Positions 18,501 to 30,500 of a stretch of 64,000 nt of DNA are shown in pieces. The translations under genes were made by a program, and so were the position numbers. Within the stretch, counting starts at the first letter, position 1. Each line of letters begins with the position of its first letter. The notes under the pieces are model-generated. The model saw nothing but the letters and a program-made list of their open reading frames with translations. It did not search any database and had not been told where the DNA came from. This DNA is from Streptomyces sp. CoH27 (GTDB taxonomy: Bacteria > Actinomycetota > Actinomycetes > Streptomycetales > Streptomycetaceae): positions 62,001 to 126,000 of the forward strand of contig NZ_JAIQYY010000016.1 of assembly GCF_020181035.1 (NCBI RefSeq), in the 5' to 3' direction.

Positions 18501-21500
18501 TACCGCCAGGGCGGGACGTATCTGCTGCTGGGCGGCACCGGCGGCATCGGGCGGGTGCTGTCCGAGGACCTCGCCCGCCGGTTCCGCGCCAACCTGGTCT
18601 GGATCAGCCGCGGCGCCCTGGGGCCCGAGCAGCAGCGGTCCATCGCCCGCGTGCGGGAGGCCGGCGGCGAGGTCCTCCACCTGACGGCCGACGCCGCCGA
18701 CCCCGGTGCGCTGCGCGCGGCCGTGGCGAAGGCCAGGGAGCACTTCGGCGCGCTGCACGGGGTCTTCCACACGGCCATGACGTTCAACGCCAGCACCCTC
18801 GCCGAACTCGACGCCGCCGGACTGCGCGCCGCACTGGCCGCCAAGGTGGACGGCTCGGTCGCCCTGGCCGAGGCCCTGGACGGCGAACCCCTGGACTTCC
18901 TCGTCTTCTTCAGCTCGGTCGGCTCCTTCGTCAGCGCCGCGGGCAACGCCGCCTATGTGGCCGCGAGCGCCTTCCAGGACGCCTACGGCCGGCAGCTCGC
19001 CGCCACGCGCCCGTACCCGGTGCACGTCGTGAACTGGGGCTACTGGGGGCAGGTCGGCTCCGGCGCGCAGCCGGGCCTGCGGGAGGTGTTCCAGCGGGCC
19101 GACATCGACGCCTTCCCGGTGCACGAGGGGCTCGACGCCCTGGAGCGGGTCCTGGTGCACGGCCCGGTGCAGATCCTGCCGATCCGGGCCGGCCGGCGTG
19201 CCCTGGAGGCCCTGGGGTACCGCCCGTCGGAGCTGGCCCGCCGTCTGGGCCGCCCCGCACCGGCCGACCCCGGCGCCACCGCCGTACTGCGCGGCTACGA
19301 CCGGCTCGCCGCCCTGTGCGACCGGGCCCTGCTCGGCGTCTACCGGCGGATGGGAGCCCCGCTGCGGCCGGGCGAGCGGCACGACGTGGCCGCCCTGGCC
19401 GACCGGCTCGGCATCCTGCCCAAGTACCGCCGGCTGCACCGGGCCCTGCTGAACGTCCTCGCCGACGCCGGCCAGGTGGCCGTGCGCGGTGACGCGGTGG
19501 AGGTGCTGCCGGCCGCGGACGGCGGCGGCCCGGACGACTGGGAGCGGGAACTCGACGGCATCGCCGCCGACCACCCGGACATCGCGGCCACGGTCACGCT
19601 CACCCGGCTGTTCCTGCGCAGCTACCCCGAGGTGCTGCGCGGCGAGGTCGGCGCCACCGAAGTCATGTTCCCGGACGCCTCGATGGACCTGGTCCAGGAC
19701 TTCTACCGGGGCAACCCGCTCACGGACTCCTTCAACGAACTGGTCGCCCACGCCGTCGCCGAGTACGCGCGCCCGCGCCTGTCCGGACCGGCCCGCACCG
19801 AGCGGCTGCGCGTGGTGGAACTCGGCGCCGGTACGGGCGCGACGACCGAGCGGGTCCTGCCCGTGCTCCGCGAGGTTCCCGGCGCCGAGTACGTCTTCAC
19901 GGACATCTCGCCGCAGTTCCTGGACGCGGCGGAGCAGCGGTTCGCGGACACCTTCCCGTTCGTCGTCTTCCGTACCCTGAACCTCGAACGGCCGTTGGCA
20001 GACCAGGGGTTCACGCCCGGCATGGCGGACGTCGTCGTCGCCACCAACGTGGTGCACGCCACCTCGGACCTGCGCCGCACCCTGCGTACCGCCCGGGAGC
20101 TGCTGCGCCCCGGCGGCCGGCTGGTGCTCAACGAGCTGACGGCGGTGCGCAGCAGCATCACCGTCACCGGTGGTGTCCTGGAGGGCTGGTGGGCGTTCAC
20201 CGACGCCGGCCTGCGCATACCGGACGCCCCGCTCGCCGCGGCGGCGACCTGGCAGCGCCTGGTGCTGGAGGAAGGATTCGCCGACGCCGCCGTCCTGGAC
20301 CGCGGCCTTCCCCTCGGCCAGCACGTGATCGTCGCGCAGACCGCCGAGCTCACCGCCCCGGCGGACCCGGCACCGGCCGCTCCCGCCACCCGGCCGGCCC
20401 CGTCGGCCGCCCGGCCGGCCGGCGGCACCCTGCTGCCGAGGCTCGCGGAGATCGTGGAACGCACGCTGAAGCTGGAGGCGTCCCTCGACACCGAACGGCC
20501 GCTGTCCGACTACGGCTTCGACTCGCTGAGCGGGATGAAGGTCGCGGCGGCGATCGAGGAGAGCCTGGGAATCCGCGTCCCGCTGCGCGACCTGCTCCTC
20601 CACCCCACCCTGCGTGACCTGGCCGACTCCCTGGAACCGCCGACGGCCTCCGACCCCACCTCGGCGCCCCCCGCGTCCGCGTCCGCCGCCGAAGTGCAGG
20701 CTCCGGGGCTTGCGTCCGACACGGCCTCGCAGCCTTCCGCGCCGGTGCCTGGCGCCGAAGTGCAGGCCTTCGCGTCCGCGTCCGCCGCCGTGGAGCAGGC
20801 TCCCGGGCCGGCGTCCGGCGCTGCCCCGCAGCTTCCCGCGCCCGCGCCCGGTGCCGAAGTGCAGGCCGTCGTCCGGGAGTTCCCGCTCTCGGCCGGGCAG
20901 CGTGCGCTCGCTGTGATCGAGGGCACCCGCCCCGGCACGTACGCCTACAACCTGCCGCTGGCGTTCCGGCTGGAGCCGGACACCGATCTCGCCGTCCTGC
21001 AGGCGGCACTGCAGGCCCTGGTCGACCGGCACGAGCAGCTGCGGGCCCGGGTGACCGGTGACCGGCAGCGGATCGAGCCGGGGCTGCGGCTGCCGTTCAC
21101 CCACCGGCGGCTGGACACGGACGAGGAGGCGGCGCTCCGGGAGGAGGCGCGGCTGCTCGCCCGGGAACCCTTCGATCTGGCGGCCGGGCCGCTGGTGCGG
21201 GCCGCCGTCCTCACCCCGCCCGACGGCCGGCACGTACTGGTGCTGGTCTTCCATCACATCGTCTTCGACGGCGTCTCCATCGCCGTCTTCCTGCGGGAAC
21301 TGTCCGCCTTCTACCGGGGAACACCTCCGGCCGGGCACCCCGAGCGCTCGTACGCCGACTTCGTCGCCTGGCAGCAGCGGCTGGCCGCCTCCGAACGCGG
21401 CGAGCGGCTGCGCGCGTACTGGCTGCGGCGCCTGGCGGGGGACCGCCCCGAGCTGCGGTTCCCCTGGGACCGGCCGCGGCCCGCCGTGCCCGGCGGACGC

Positions 21501-24500
21501 GGCGCGTCCGTCGAGGGGCGGCTCGACGGCTCCCTCGTCCGCCGGGCCAAGCGGCTCGCCGACGAGGAGGGCACCTCCCTCTTCTGTGTGCTGCTCGCGG
21601 CGTACACGGCGCTGCTGCACCGCTACTGCGGACAGGACCGCCTCGACGTCGGCACCCCGGTCACCGGGCGGCCCTCGCCCGAATACGCCGACGTGGTCGG
21701 CTACTTCGTGAACATGGTCGTCCTGCGCTGCGACATCGCGCCCGAGCAGGACTTCCGCAGCCTGCTGCGCTCGGTGCGCGACACCGTCCTCGACGCGCTG
21801 GAGCACGGCGACCACCCGCTGCTCACGCTCGCCCAGGACCTGCGCGCCCAGCGCCTGTTCGACACCGCCTTCTACTTCCAGAACTGGGCGGACACCGGCA
21901 CCGGCACCGCGCCCGTGACCGGCGTCTTCCCGGGCGTGCACCAGGAGGGCGAGTTCGATCTCACCCTGGAGGTGGTGGAGGAGCAGGACGGTGCCCGCTA
22001 CTGCCTGAAGTACGACCCCGACCTCCTCGACGAGGACACAGCGCGGCGCTTCGGCGCGCACTTCGAGGCGCTGGCCGGTGCCGCGCTCGCCGAGCCCGGC
22101 GCCACGCTCGACCGGCTGTCCCTGCGCACGCCCGCGGAGCGCCGCCGCGACGGCGAGCAGGTGCGGCGGGCGCGCCGCACCTGGCCCGCGGACGCCCTCC
22201 TGCCGGAGCTGTTCGCCGCCCAGGCCCGGCGCACCCCGGACGCGGTGGCCGCGAGTGACGCCGGCACCGAGCTGACGTACCGCCGGCTGCTGGAGCGCGT
22301 CGAGGAGCTGGCGGCCCGGCTGCGCCGGCACGGCGTGCGGCCGGGGCGCACCGTGGGCGTGCTGGTCGACCGGTCCGTGGACATGCTCGCCGCGCTGCTC
22401 GGCGTGCTCACGGCGGGCGGCGCGTATGTGCCGCTGGACCCCGGCTACCCGGAGGACCGGCTGCGCTACATGGCCGAGGACGCCGGACTGCACCTGCTGC
22501 TCACCGGCTCCGGCACCCAGCCCCCGCTCGGGGTCCCCGTGCTGCGGCTCGACGAGCCCGCCGAGGAGACGTCCGCGCCCACCGTCGGCCCCGACGCCGA
22601 GGCCGGCCCCGCCGTCCGCTCTCGCGGTCCGGTCCCCGACGACCCCGCGTACGTGATCTACACATCGGGCTCCACAGGCCGCCCCAAGGGCGTCCAGGTG
22701 CCGCACCGCGCGCTGGCCAACCTCCTGCTGTCGACGGCCGAGGAACCCGGTCTGTCGGCCGGCGACCACCTGCTCGCGCTCACCACCGTCTGCTTCGACA
22801 TCGCGGCCCTCGAACTGTTCCTGCCCCTGATCACCGGTGCCCGGGTGGAGATCGTGCCCGCCGAGGTGGCCCGCGACGGCGTGCTGCTGCGCCGCCTGCT
22901 GGAGAACAGCCCCGCCACCGTCATGCAGGCCACGCCCGCCACCTGGAAGATGCTGCTCGCGGCCGGCTGGCGCGGCAGCCCCGGGCTGAAGGCGCTGTGC
23001 GGGGGAGAGGCGCTGGACCAGGACACCGCCGAGCGGCTGCTCGCCCGGACGGGCGAGGTGTGGAACATGTTCGGGCCGACGGAGACCACCATCTGGTCGT
23101 CCGTGGGCCGGCTCGTCCCCGGCGAGCGCGTCACGATCGGCCACCCGATCGCCAACACCACCCTGCACGTGCTGGACGCCCGCCGCCGGCCGGTCCCCAC
23201 GGGCGTGCCGGGCGAGCTGTACATCGGGGGCGCCGGGCTCGCCACCGGCTACCTGGGCCGGCCCGAGCTGACCGAGGAACGGTTCGTCACCGTGGACGGA
23301 GAACGCCGCTACCGCACCGGGGACCTGGTGCGCGCACTCCCGGACGGCCGGATCGAGTACCTCGGCCGGCTCGACACCCAGGTGAAGGTGCGCGGCTTCC
23401 GGATCGAACCGGGCGAGGTGGAGGCGGTGCTGCGGGCCCGGCCCGGGGTGCGCGAGGCCGCGGTGGTCTCCCGCCCGGTCGGCGGCGACAACGCGCTGTA
23501 CGCCTTCGTCGTACCGGCGGACGACGCGCCCCTGCCACGCCGCGAGGACCTCGGCACCTGGCTGCCCGACTATCTCGTCCCCGACGTACTGGTGTCCGTG
23601 CCGGCCCTGCCGTACACGCTCAACGGGAAGGTGGACCGCGGCACACTCCGCGACGCACCGCTGGAGCGGCTGCGCGCGGCCCAGCAGCCCGAACGTCCCG
23701 CCGCCCCCGCCGCCCCTGCCTTCGCCCGCCCGGTGCCGACCGGGGCCCGGACGCCCGCGATCGGCGCACACGACCTGGCCCGGCTCGTCGCCGAGCTCCT
23801 CGACATGGACGCCGAGCAGGTGGCGTACGACGTCCCGCTGGGCGAACTCGGCATGAACTCGGTGAGCTTCACCGCGCTCAGCACCCGGCTCACCGAGCAG
23901 TACGGCGTCGAGGTGCTGCCCACGCTGTTCTACCGCCACCCGACCGTCGCGGCAGTCGCGGCCCACCTCGCCACGGACACCCAGGCCCCCGGGAACCAGC
24001 CGGCCGCCCTGGAGTCCGTCGGCGCCACGAGCGTCGGGGACGTCTCCGGGGCCCCGCTGCCGGTGGGCGGGTCCGGCAGCCCGGGTTCGCCGGACGGTGC
24101 CGTCCGTGACATCGCGATCGTCGGGATGGCCGCCCGGTTGCCCGGGTCGGCCGATCTGGCGGAGTTCTGGGACCACCTGGTCCAGGGGCACGACCTGGTC
24201 GGGGAGATTCCGGCCGAGCGCTGGGACTGGCGTGCGCACGCGGACGTGTCCCGGTCGCGCTGGGGCGGCTTCGTGTCGGGCGTGGACCGGTTCGACGCCG
24301 CCTTCTTCGGCATCTCGCCGCGCGAGGCGGAGCTGATGGACCCGCAGCAGCGGCTGTTGCTGGAGGTGGTGTGGTCCGCCCTGGAGGACGCCGGGTACCG
24401 GCCCTGCGACCTGCGCGGCCGCCGGGTCGGCGTCTTCATCGGCACCACGAACTCCGACTACGCCCAGCTCCAGCGGGCCACCGGACATGCGGTCGAGGCC

Positions 24501-27500
24501 CACAGCCTCACCGGAGCCGCGCAGTCCGTCATCCCGAACCGGATCTCCTATGTGCTCGACCTGCGCGGCCCCAGCCTCGCCGTGGACACCGCCTGCTCCA
24601 GCTCGCTCACGGCCGTGCACCAGGCCGTCACGGCGCTGCGCGACGGCAGCTGCGACCTGGCGATCGCGGGCGGCGTCAGCCTGATCCTCGACCCCGGCCT
24701 GTACGCCGCGCTCAGCCGGGGCGAGATGCTCAGCCCCGACGGGCGCTGCAAGGCCTTCGACGCCTCCGCCAACGGCTATGTGCGCGGCGAGGGAGTCGGC
24801 GTCGTCGTCCTGCGCGACCTCGCCGCCGCCCGCCGCGACGGCGACCGGGTGGCGGCGGTCGTCAAGGCGACCGCGGTCAACCACGGCGGCCGTACCACCT
24901 CGCTGACCGCGCCCAACCCGGACGCCCAGGCCGACCTGCTGGAACGGGCCTACCGGGCCGCGGGAGTCGACCCCGGCACCGTCGGCTACATCGAGGCGCA
25001 CGGCACCGGCACCGAGCTGGGCGACCCCATCGAGGTCACCGGTCTGACCGAGGCGTTCAGCCGGCTCGGCCGGACCGCGCGGCCCGGCGCACCGGTGTGC
25101 GGGATCGGCTCGGTGAAGACCAACATCGGCCATCTGGAGGCCGCCGCGGGCATCGCCGGGCTGCTCAAGGTGGTTCTGGCACTGCGCCATCGCACCCTGC
25201 CCGCCAGCCTCCACTTCCGGGAGCGCAACCCGTACGTCCGCCTGGACGAGAGCCCGTTCGAGGTGGTCGACAGCACTCGTCCCTGGCCCGCCCCGACGGA
25301 CACGGACGGCAGGCCCCAGCCGCGCCGGGCCGGGGTCAGTTCGTTCGGCTTCGGCGGCGCCGGCGCCCACGTCGTCCTCGAAGAGGCCCCGGGCACCCCG
25401 GACACCCTGGACACCCCGGGCGGTGGTGCCGAGGACCAGCCGGAGCGCGAGGACCTCTACGTCCTGTCCGCCCGCACCGAGCGCGCCCTGCGCGAACGGG
25501 CCCGCCGGCTGGCCGCGTTCGTCCGCCGGGAGCGGCCCGCGCTCGCCGACGTCGCCCACACCCTGCGCGTCGGACGCGAGGGCATGCCCGAGCGGATCGC
25601 CTTCGTCGCCCGCGACCGGGCCGGACTGCTCCGGGTCCTGGACGCCTGCGCCGAGGGCCGGACCGAGCCCGGTGTGCTGCGCGGCGACGCCCGCACCGCG
25701 CGGCGCGGTACCTCGGCCGTCTCCGGCACCGCCTGGCGGGACTTCGTCCGCGCGCTCGCCACCGAGCGCGACCTGCCTGCCCTGGCCGAGCTGTGGACCG
25801 AGGGCGAGGACATCGACTGGTCCGCGCTGCCGCCCGCCCGCCGGATCGCCCTGCCCGCCTACCCGTTCGAGCCCGTACGGCACTGGCTCGACGCCCCAGG
25901 GGACGCGGCGGCGCGGCACACCGCGGACGACGAGGGCGGTCTGCTGGACGAGAACGTCTCGACGTTCGGCAGCACGGCCTTCGTCCGGCGCCTCACCGGC
26001 ACCGAGTTCTATCTGACCGACCACCGGGTGGGCGACGATCTGGTCCTGCCCGGCGTGCTGTACCTGGAACTGGCCCGGCAGGCGGGCGAGCGCGCCCACG
26101 GCCGGGCCCGCGTCCGGCGCGTCGAGGACGTCGTATGGGCCGCCCCGCTCACCCTGCCGCCCGGCCGGCATCAGGAGCTGCGGGTGACGGTGGCACCGTC
26201 CGGGGAGTTCGAGATCGCCGGCGAACACCCGCACGCGCACGGACGGCTGGTCCTCGATGACCTCGACGAGCGGGAAGCCGGCGGGACCGGCGCTCCCGCA
26301 CCGCTCGACGTGGCCGCGCTGCGCGCGCGGTGCCGGGACAGCCGTACCCCCGAGGAGTGCTACGCCCGCTTCACCGGCGTGGGCTTCCACTACGGCCCCG
26401 CCTTCCGGGTCCTCACGGAGCTGCGGCTCGGCGACGGCGAGGCGCTGGCCGTGCTGCGCCGGCCCGGCCTCGCCCAGCGGTTCGCCTTCCACCCCTCCCT
26501 GCTGGACGGCGCCCTGCAGACGGCCGGCTGGCTGGCCGACGGCTCCACGCCCCAGCTGCCCTACGCGATCGGTGCCGTACGGCTGTTCGCACCGGACCCG
26601 GCCGCCGACTGGCCGGAGATCTGCCTGGTGCACGCCGTGGCCGGGGAACGGGGTCCGGACGGGCAGGCGTTCGACATCACCCTGGCTGCCGAGGACGGCA
26701 CCCCGCTGGCGCGGATCGAGCGGTTCGTGCTGCGGCCCGTACCCGGCGGCGCCCGGCAGACGCACGCCTTCGAACCGGTGTGGCAGGAGGCGGCGGACGA
26801 ACCCGCCACGGCGCACGGCGAGGTGACCCGGCTGGTGATCCTCGGCACCGGGGACGGCCGCGCCGAGGCGCTGCAGGCGGAACTGGCCGCCCTGGCACCG
26901 GAGTGGGACATCCGCACCGGTGACCCGGAGGGCGCCTCGCACCTGGTGCACCTGGCCGGCGGGAGCGACCTCGACGAGGCGCTGCACAGCGGCTTCCACC
27001 GCGCCCTGGCCGTGTGCCGCGCCCGGATCGCCGGACGCGGCGGAGCGCTGCGCTATCTGTACGTGCACGACGACGAGCCCGGCGCGACCGGCGCCGCCCA
27101 CGCCGCCCTGGACGCCTTCGCCCGGTCGGTCGGACAGGAACACCCCGGGATCCGGATGAGCGTGGTGGCCCGCACCGGCGGCACCGGTTCCCCGCGCGAC
27201 CTCGCCGGACTGGTCCGTGCCGAGCTGCTCTCCGGCGCCCGGCCGGAGCTGCGCCGGGACGGCCGGCGCCGCCTGACCCGGGCCTGGCGCCCGCTGGATC
27301 TGCCCGCTCCGGCCGTCTCGCCGTTCGCCCGCGAGGGCGCCCACCTGATCACCGGGGGGTCGGGCCGGCTCGGGCTGCACGTCGCCCGCCGTATCGCGGC
27401 CCGGCATCCCGGCGCCGGGATCGTGCTGGTCAGCCGGTCGGAACCGGCCGGCCCGCTGCCGGACGGCTGGCTGCACGTGCGGGCCGACGTCACCGTGCCC

Positions 27501-30500
27501 GCCGACGTGGCACGGGCGGTGCGCGCCGCCCGGGACCGGTTCGGGCGGGTGGCCGGTGTGGTGCACGCCGCCGGGACCCTGCGCGACGCCCTGCTCCTGC
27601 ACAAGAGCGACGCGGACGCCGAGGCCGTGCTCGCGCCGAAGGTGCGCGGCACGGTGCTGCTCGACGAGGCGACCCGCGGCGACGAGCCCGGCTACTTCGT
27701 CGTGTTCGGCTCCACCGCGGCTGTGTTCGGCAACACCGGGCAGACCGACTACGCCTTCGCCAACAGCTTCCTCGCCCACTACCTCCAGCGCCGTCCGGGC
27801 CCCGGCCTGGCCGTCGACTGGTCGCTGTGGCAGGACGGGGGCATGACCCTCGGTGCCGAGGGCCGGCGCGCGATGCGCCGCGCGTTCGGCATGGAGCCGC
27901 TGCGCACCGAAGCGGCCCTCGACGCGCTGGAGGCCGCCCTGGCCCGGGGCACGACCCGGGTCCTGCTCACCGCGGGCGACGCTGCACGGATCGGCGCGGC
28001 CCTGCGGCGCGCGGACGCCGCCCCGGAGCCCGTACCGCCGGCCCCGGCTGCCGCACCCGCCGCACCCGCCGAACCGGCCGAGTCCGGCGGGGACCTGCGG
28101 GCGGGCGCGGTGGAGTTCCTGCGCCGGCTGCTCGCCCAGGAACTGAAGACCGCGGCGGAGGACATCGCCGAGGACGAGCCGTTCGACCACTACGGCGTGG
28201 ACTCGCTGCTGGTGCTCAGCCTGACGCGGCGGCTGGAGGAGCACTTCGGGCCGCTGCCGAAGACGCTGTTCTTCGAGTACGTCACCACCCGCGAACTCGC
28301 CGGCCACCTGGCCGAGGAGCACGCCGAACCGCTGCGGGCGCTGCTGGGCGCCGACCGGGCGGGCGAACCGGCCCCCGCCGCGCCTGTCGCCCGTGCGCTC
28401 CCTGCCGAGGCCCCGCGTACCGCGACCGTGCAAGCAGCCATACCCTCCCGCCACGACCGCGACGACATCGTGATCGTCGGTGTGGCCGGCCGCTACCCCG
28501 AGGCCGACGACCTCGGGGAGTTCTGGCGGAACCTCAGGGCGGGCCGGGACTGCGTCGAGGAGGTGCCGCGCGAGCGCTGGGACCACGACCGGTTCTACGA
28601 CCCCGACCCGGACACCCCGGGCAAGACCTACGGCAAGTGGGGCGGCTGGCTGTCCGACGTCGAGTCCTTCGACCCGATGTTCTTCCGCATGTCCAAGGCG
28701 GAGGCCGACCACATCGACCCGCAGGAGCGGCTGTTCCTGCAGACCGTCTGGCACCTGCTGGAGGACGCCGGCACCTCCCGGGCCGCCCTGTCCGACCGCC
28801 GCACCGGCGTCTTCGTGGGACTCATGTACGGCCACTACCAGCTGTACGGCGTCGAGGAGGCGCTGCGCGGCACCGGTGCCGCCACCTCCTCGTCGTACGC
28901 GTCGGTGGCCAACCGGGTGTCGTACTTCTACGGCTTCGACGGGCCCAGCATCGCCCTCGACACCATGTGCTCGTCCTCGCTGACCGCGCTGCACCTGGCC
29001 TGCGCCGCCATCCGGGCCGGCGACTGCGATGTCGCGGTGGCCGGCGGGGTCAACGTCTCCAGCCATCCGCTGAAGTACCTGCAACTGGCCAAGGGCGGCT
29101 TTCTGTCCACCGACGGCAGGTGCCGCAGCTTCGGCGCGGACGGCGACGGCTACGTGCCCGCCGAGGGGGTGGGCGCGGTACTGCTCAAGCGCCGGTCCGC
29201 CGCGGAGGCGGACGGCGACCGGATCCTCGCCGTGGTTCGGGCCTCGGCCGTCAACCACGGCGGCGCCGGCAAGGGCTACAGCGTGCCCAATCCGCGGGCG
29301 CAGGCCGTGGTCATCGGCGACGCGCTCGACCGGGCCGGGCTGACCCCCGCCGAACTGGACTACCTGGAGGCGCACGGCACGGGCACCGCGCTCGGCGACC
29401 CGGTCGAGATCGCCGGCCTGGCACGCGCCTTCAAGGGACACGACCTGCGGGACGTGCGCATCCCGATCGGTTCGGTGAAGTCCGTCATCGGACACGCCGA
29501 GGCCGCCGCGGGCATGGCCGCCCTCACCAAGGTGCTGCTGCAGCTGCGCCACGGCGAGCTGGTGCCGTCCCTGCACGCCGAACGCCTCAACCCCGAACTC
29601 GGGCTGGACGCCACCCCCTTCCACATCCAGCGCGACCTCGCCCCGTGGGCGCCGCGCCGCGATGCGACGGGCCGCCCGCTGCCCCGCACCGCGGCCGTCA
29701 GCGCCTTCGGGGCGGGCGGGAGCAACGCCCACGTGATCCTGGAGGAGTACGTGCCGACCGAGCAGGCCGACCGCGACGAGGCACCGTACGTGTGCGTGCT
29801 GTCCGCGAAGGACGCGGACCGCCTCACCGCGTACACCGAGCGCATCGCCGGGTTCCTGCGCGGCGAGGGGCGGGACACGCCGCCCGGCCGGCTGGCTCGT
29901 ACCCTGCAGAGCCGCGAACCCATGCCCCACCGGCTGGCCGTCGTCTTCGACACCGTCGACGACCTGCTGAAGGCGCTGGACGCGCAGCTCTCCGGCGCCG
30001 CCTCGCCCCAGGTCCGCACCGGGGTCGCCGTACGCCCGGCAGCGCCTCCGGCCGACCGCACCCCGCACGAGCTGGCCGCCGCCTGGGTGCGCGGCTCGGA
30101 CGTGCACTGGCCGCAGGACGGGCCCCCCGTCGCCGTACCCGGCTATCCCTTCGCCCGGGAGCGCTGCTGGGTGCCCGCCGCTGCGTCGGTGCGTGCCGCG
30201 TCGGTGCGGGCCGCGGCCGTGGTGCCTCCGCTGCCGGAGGGTGAGCTGGTCCACGAGACGGTGCTGTCCGCGCGGACGCCGGTCATCGCCGGGCACCGGG
30301 TGCAGGGCCGCGCGCTGCTGCCCGCCCTGGCCTACTGCGACCTGGTCGCGCGGGTCTTCGCCGAGCACGGACTTCCCGTGGACCGCCTCACCCTGCGCGA
30401 CCTGACGGTGGTGCAGCCGCTGGACACGACGGACGCGCCGGTGACCGCGCGGATCCACTGCGCCCCGGCCGGGTCCGGCCGCTGGCGGGTCACCGTCACC

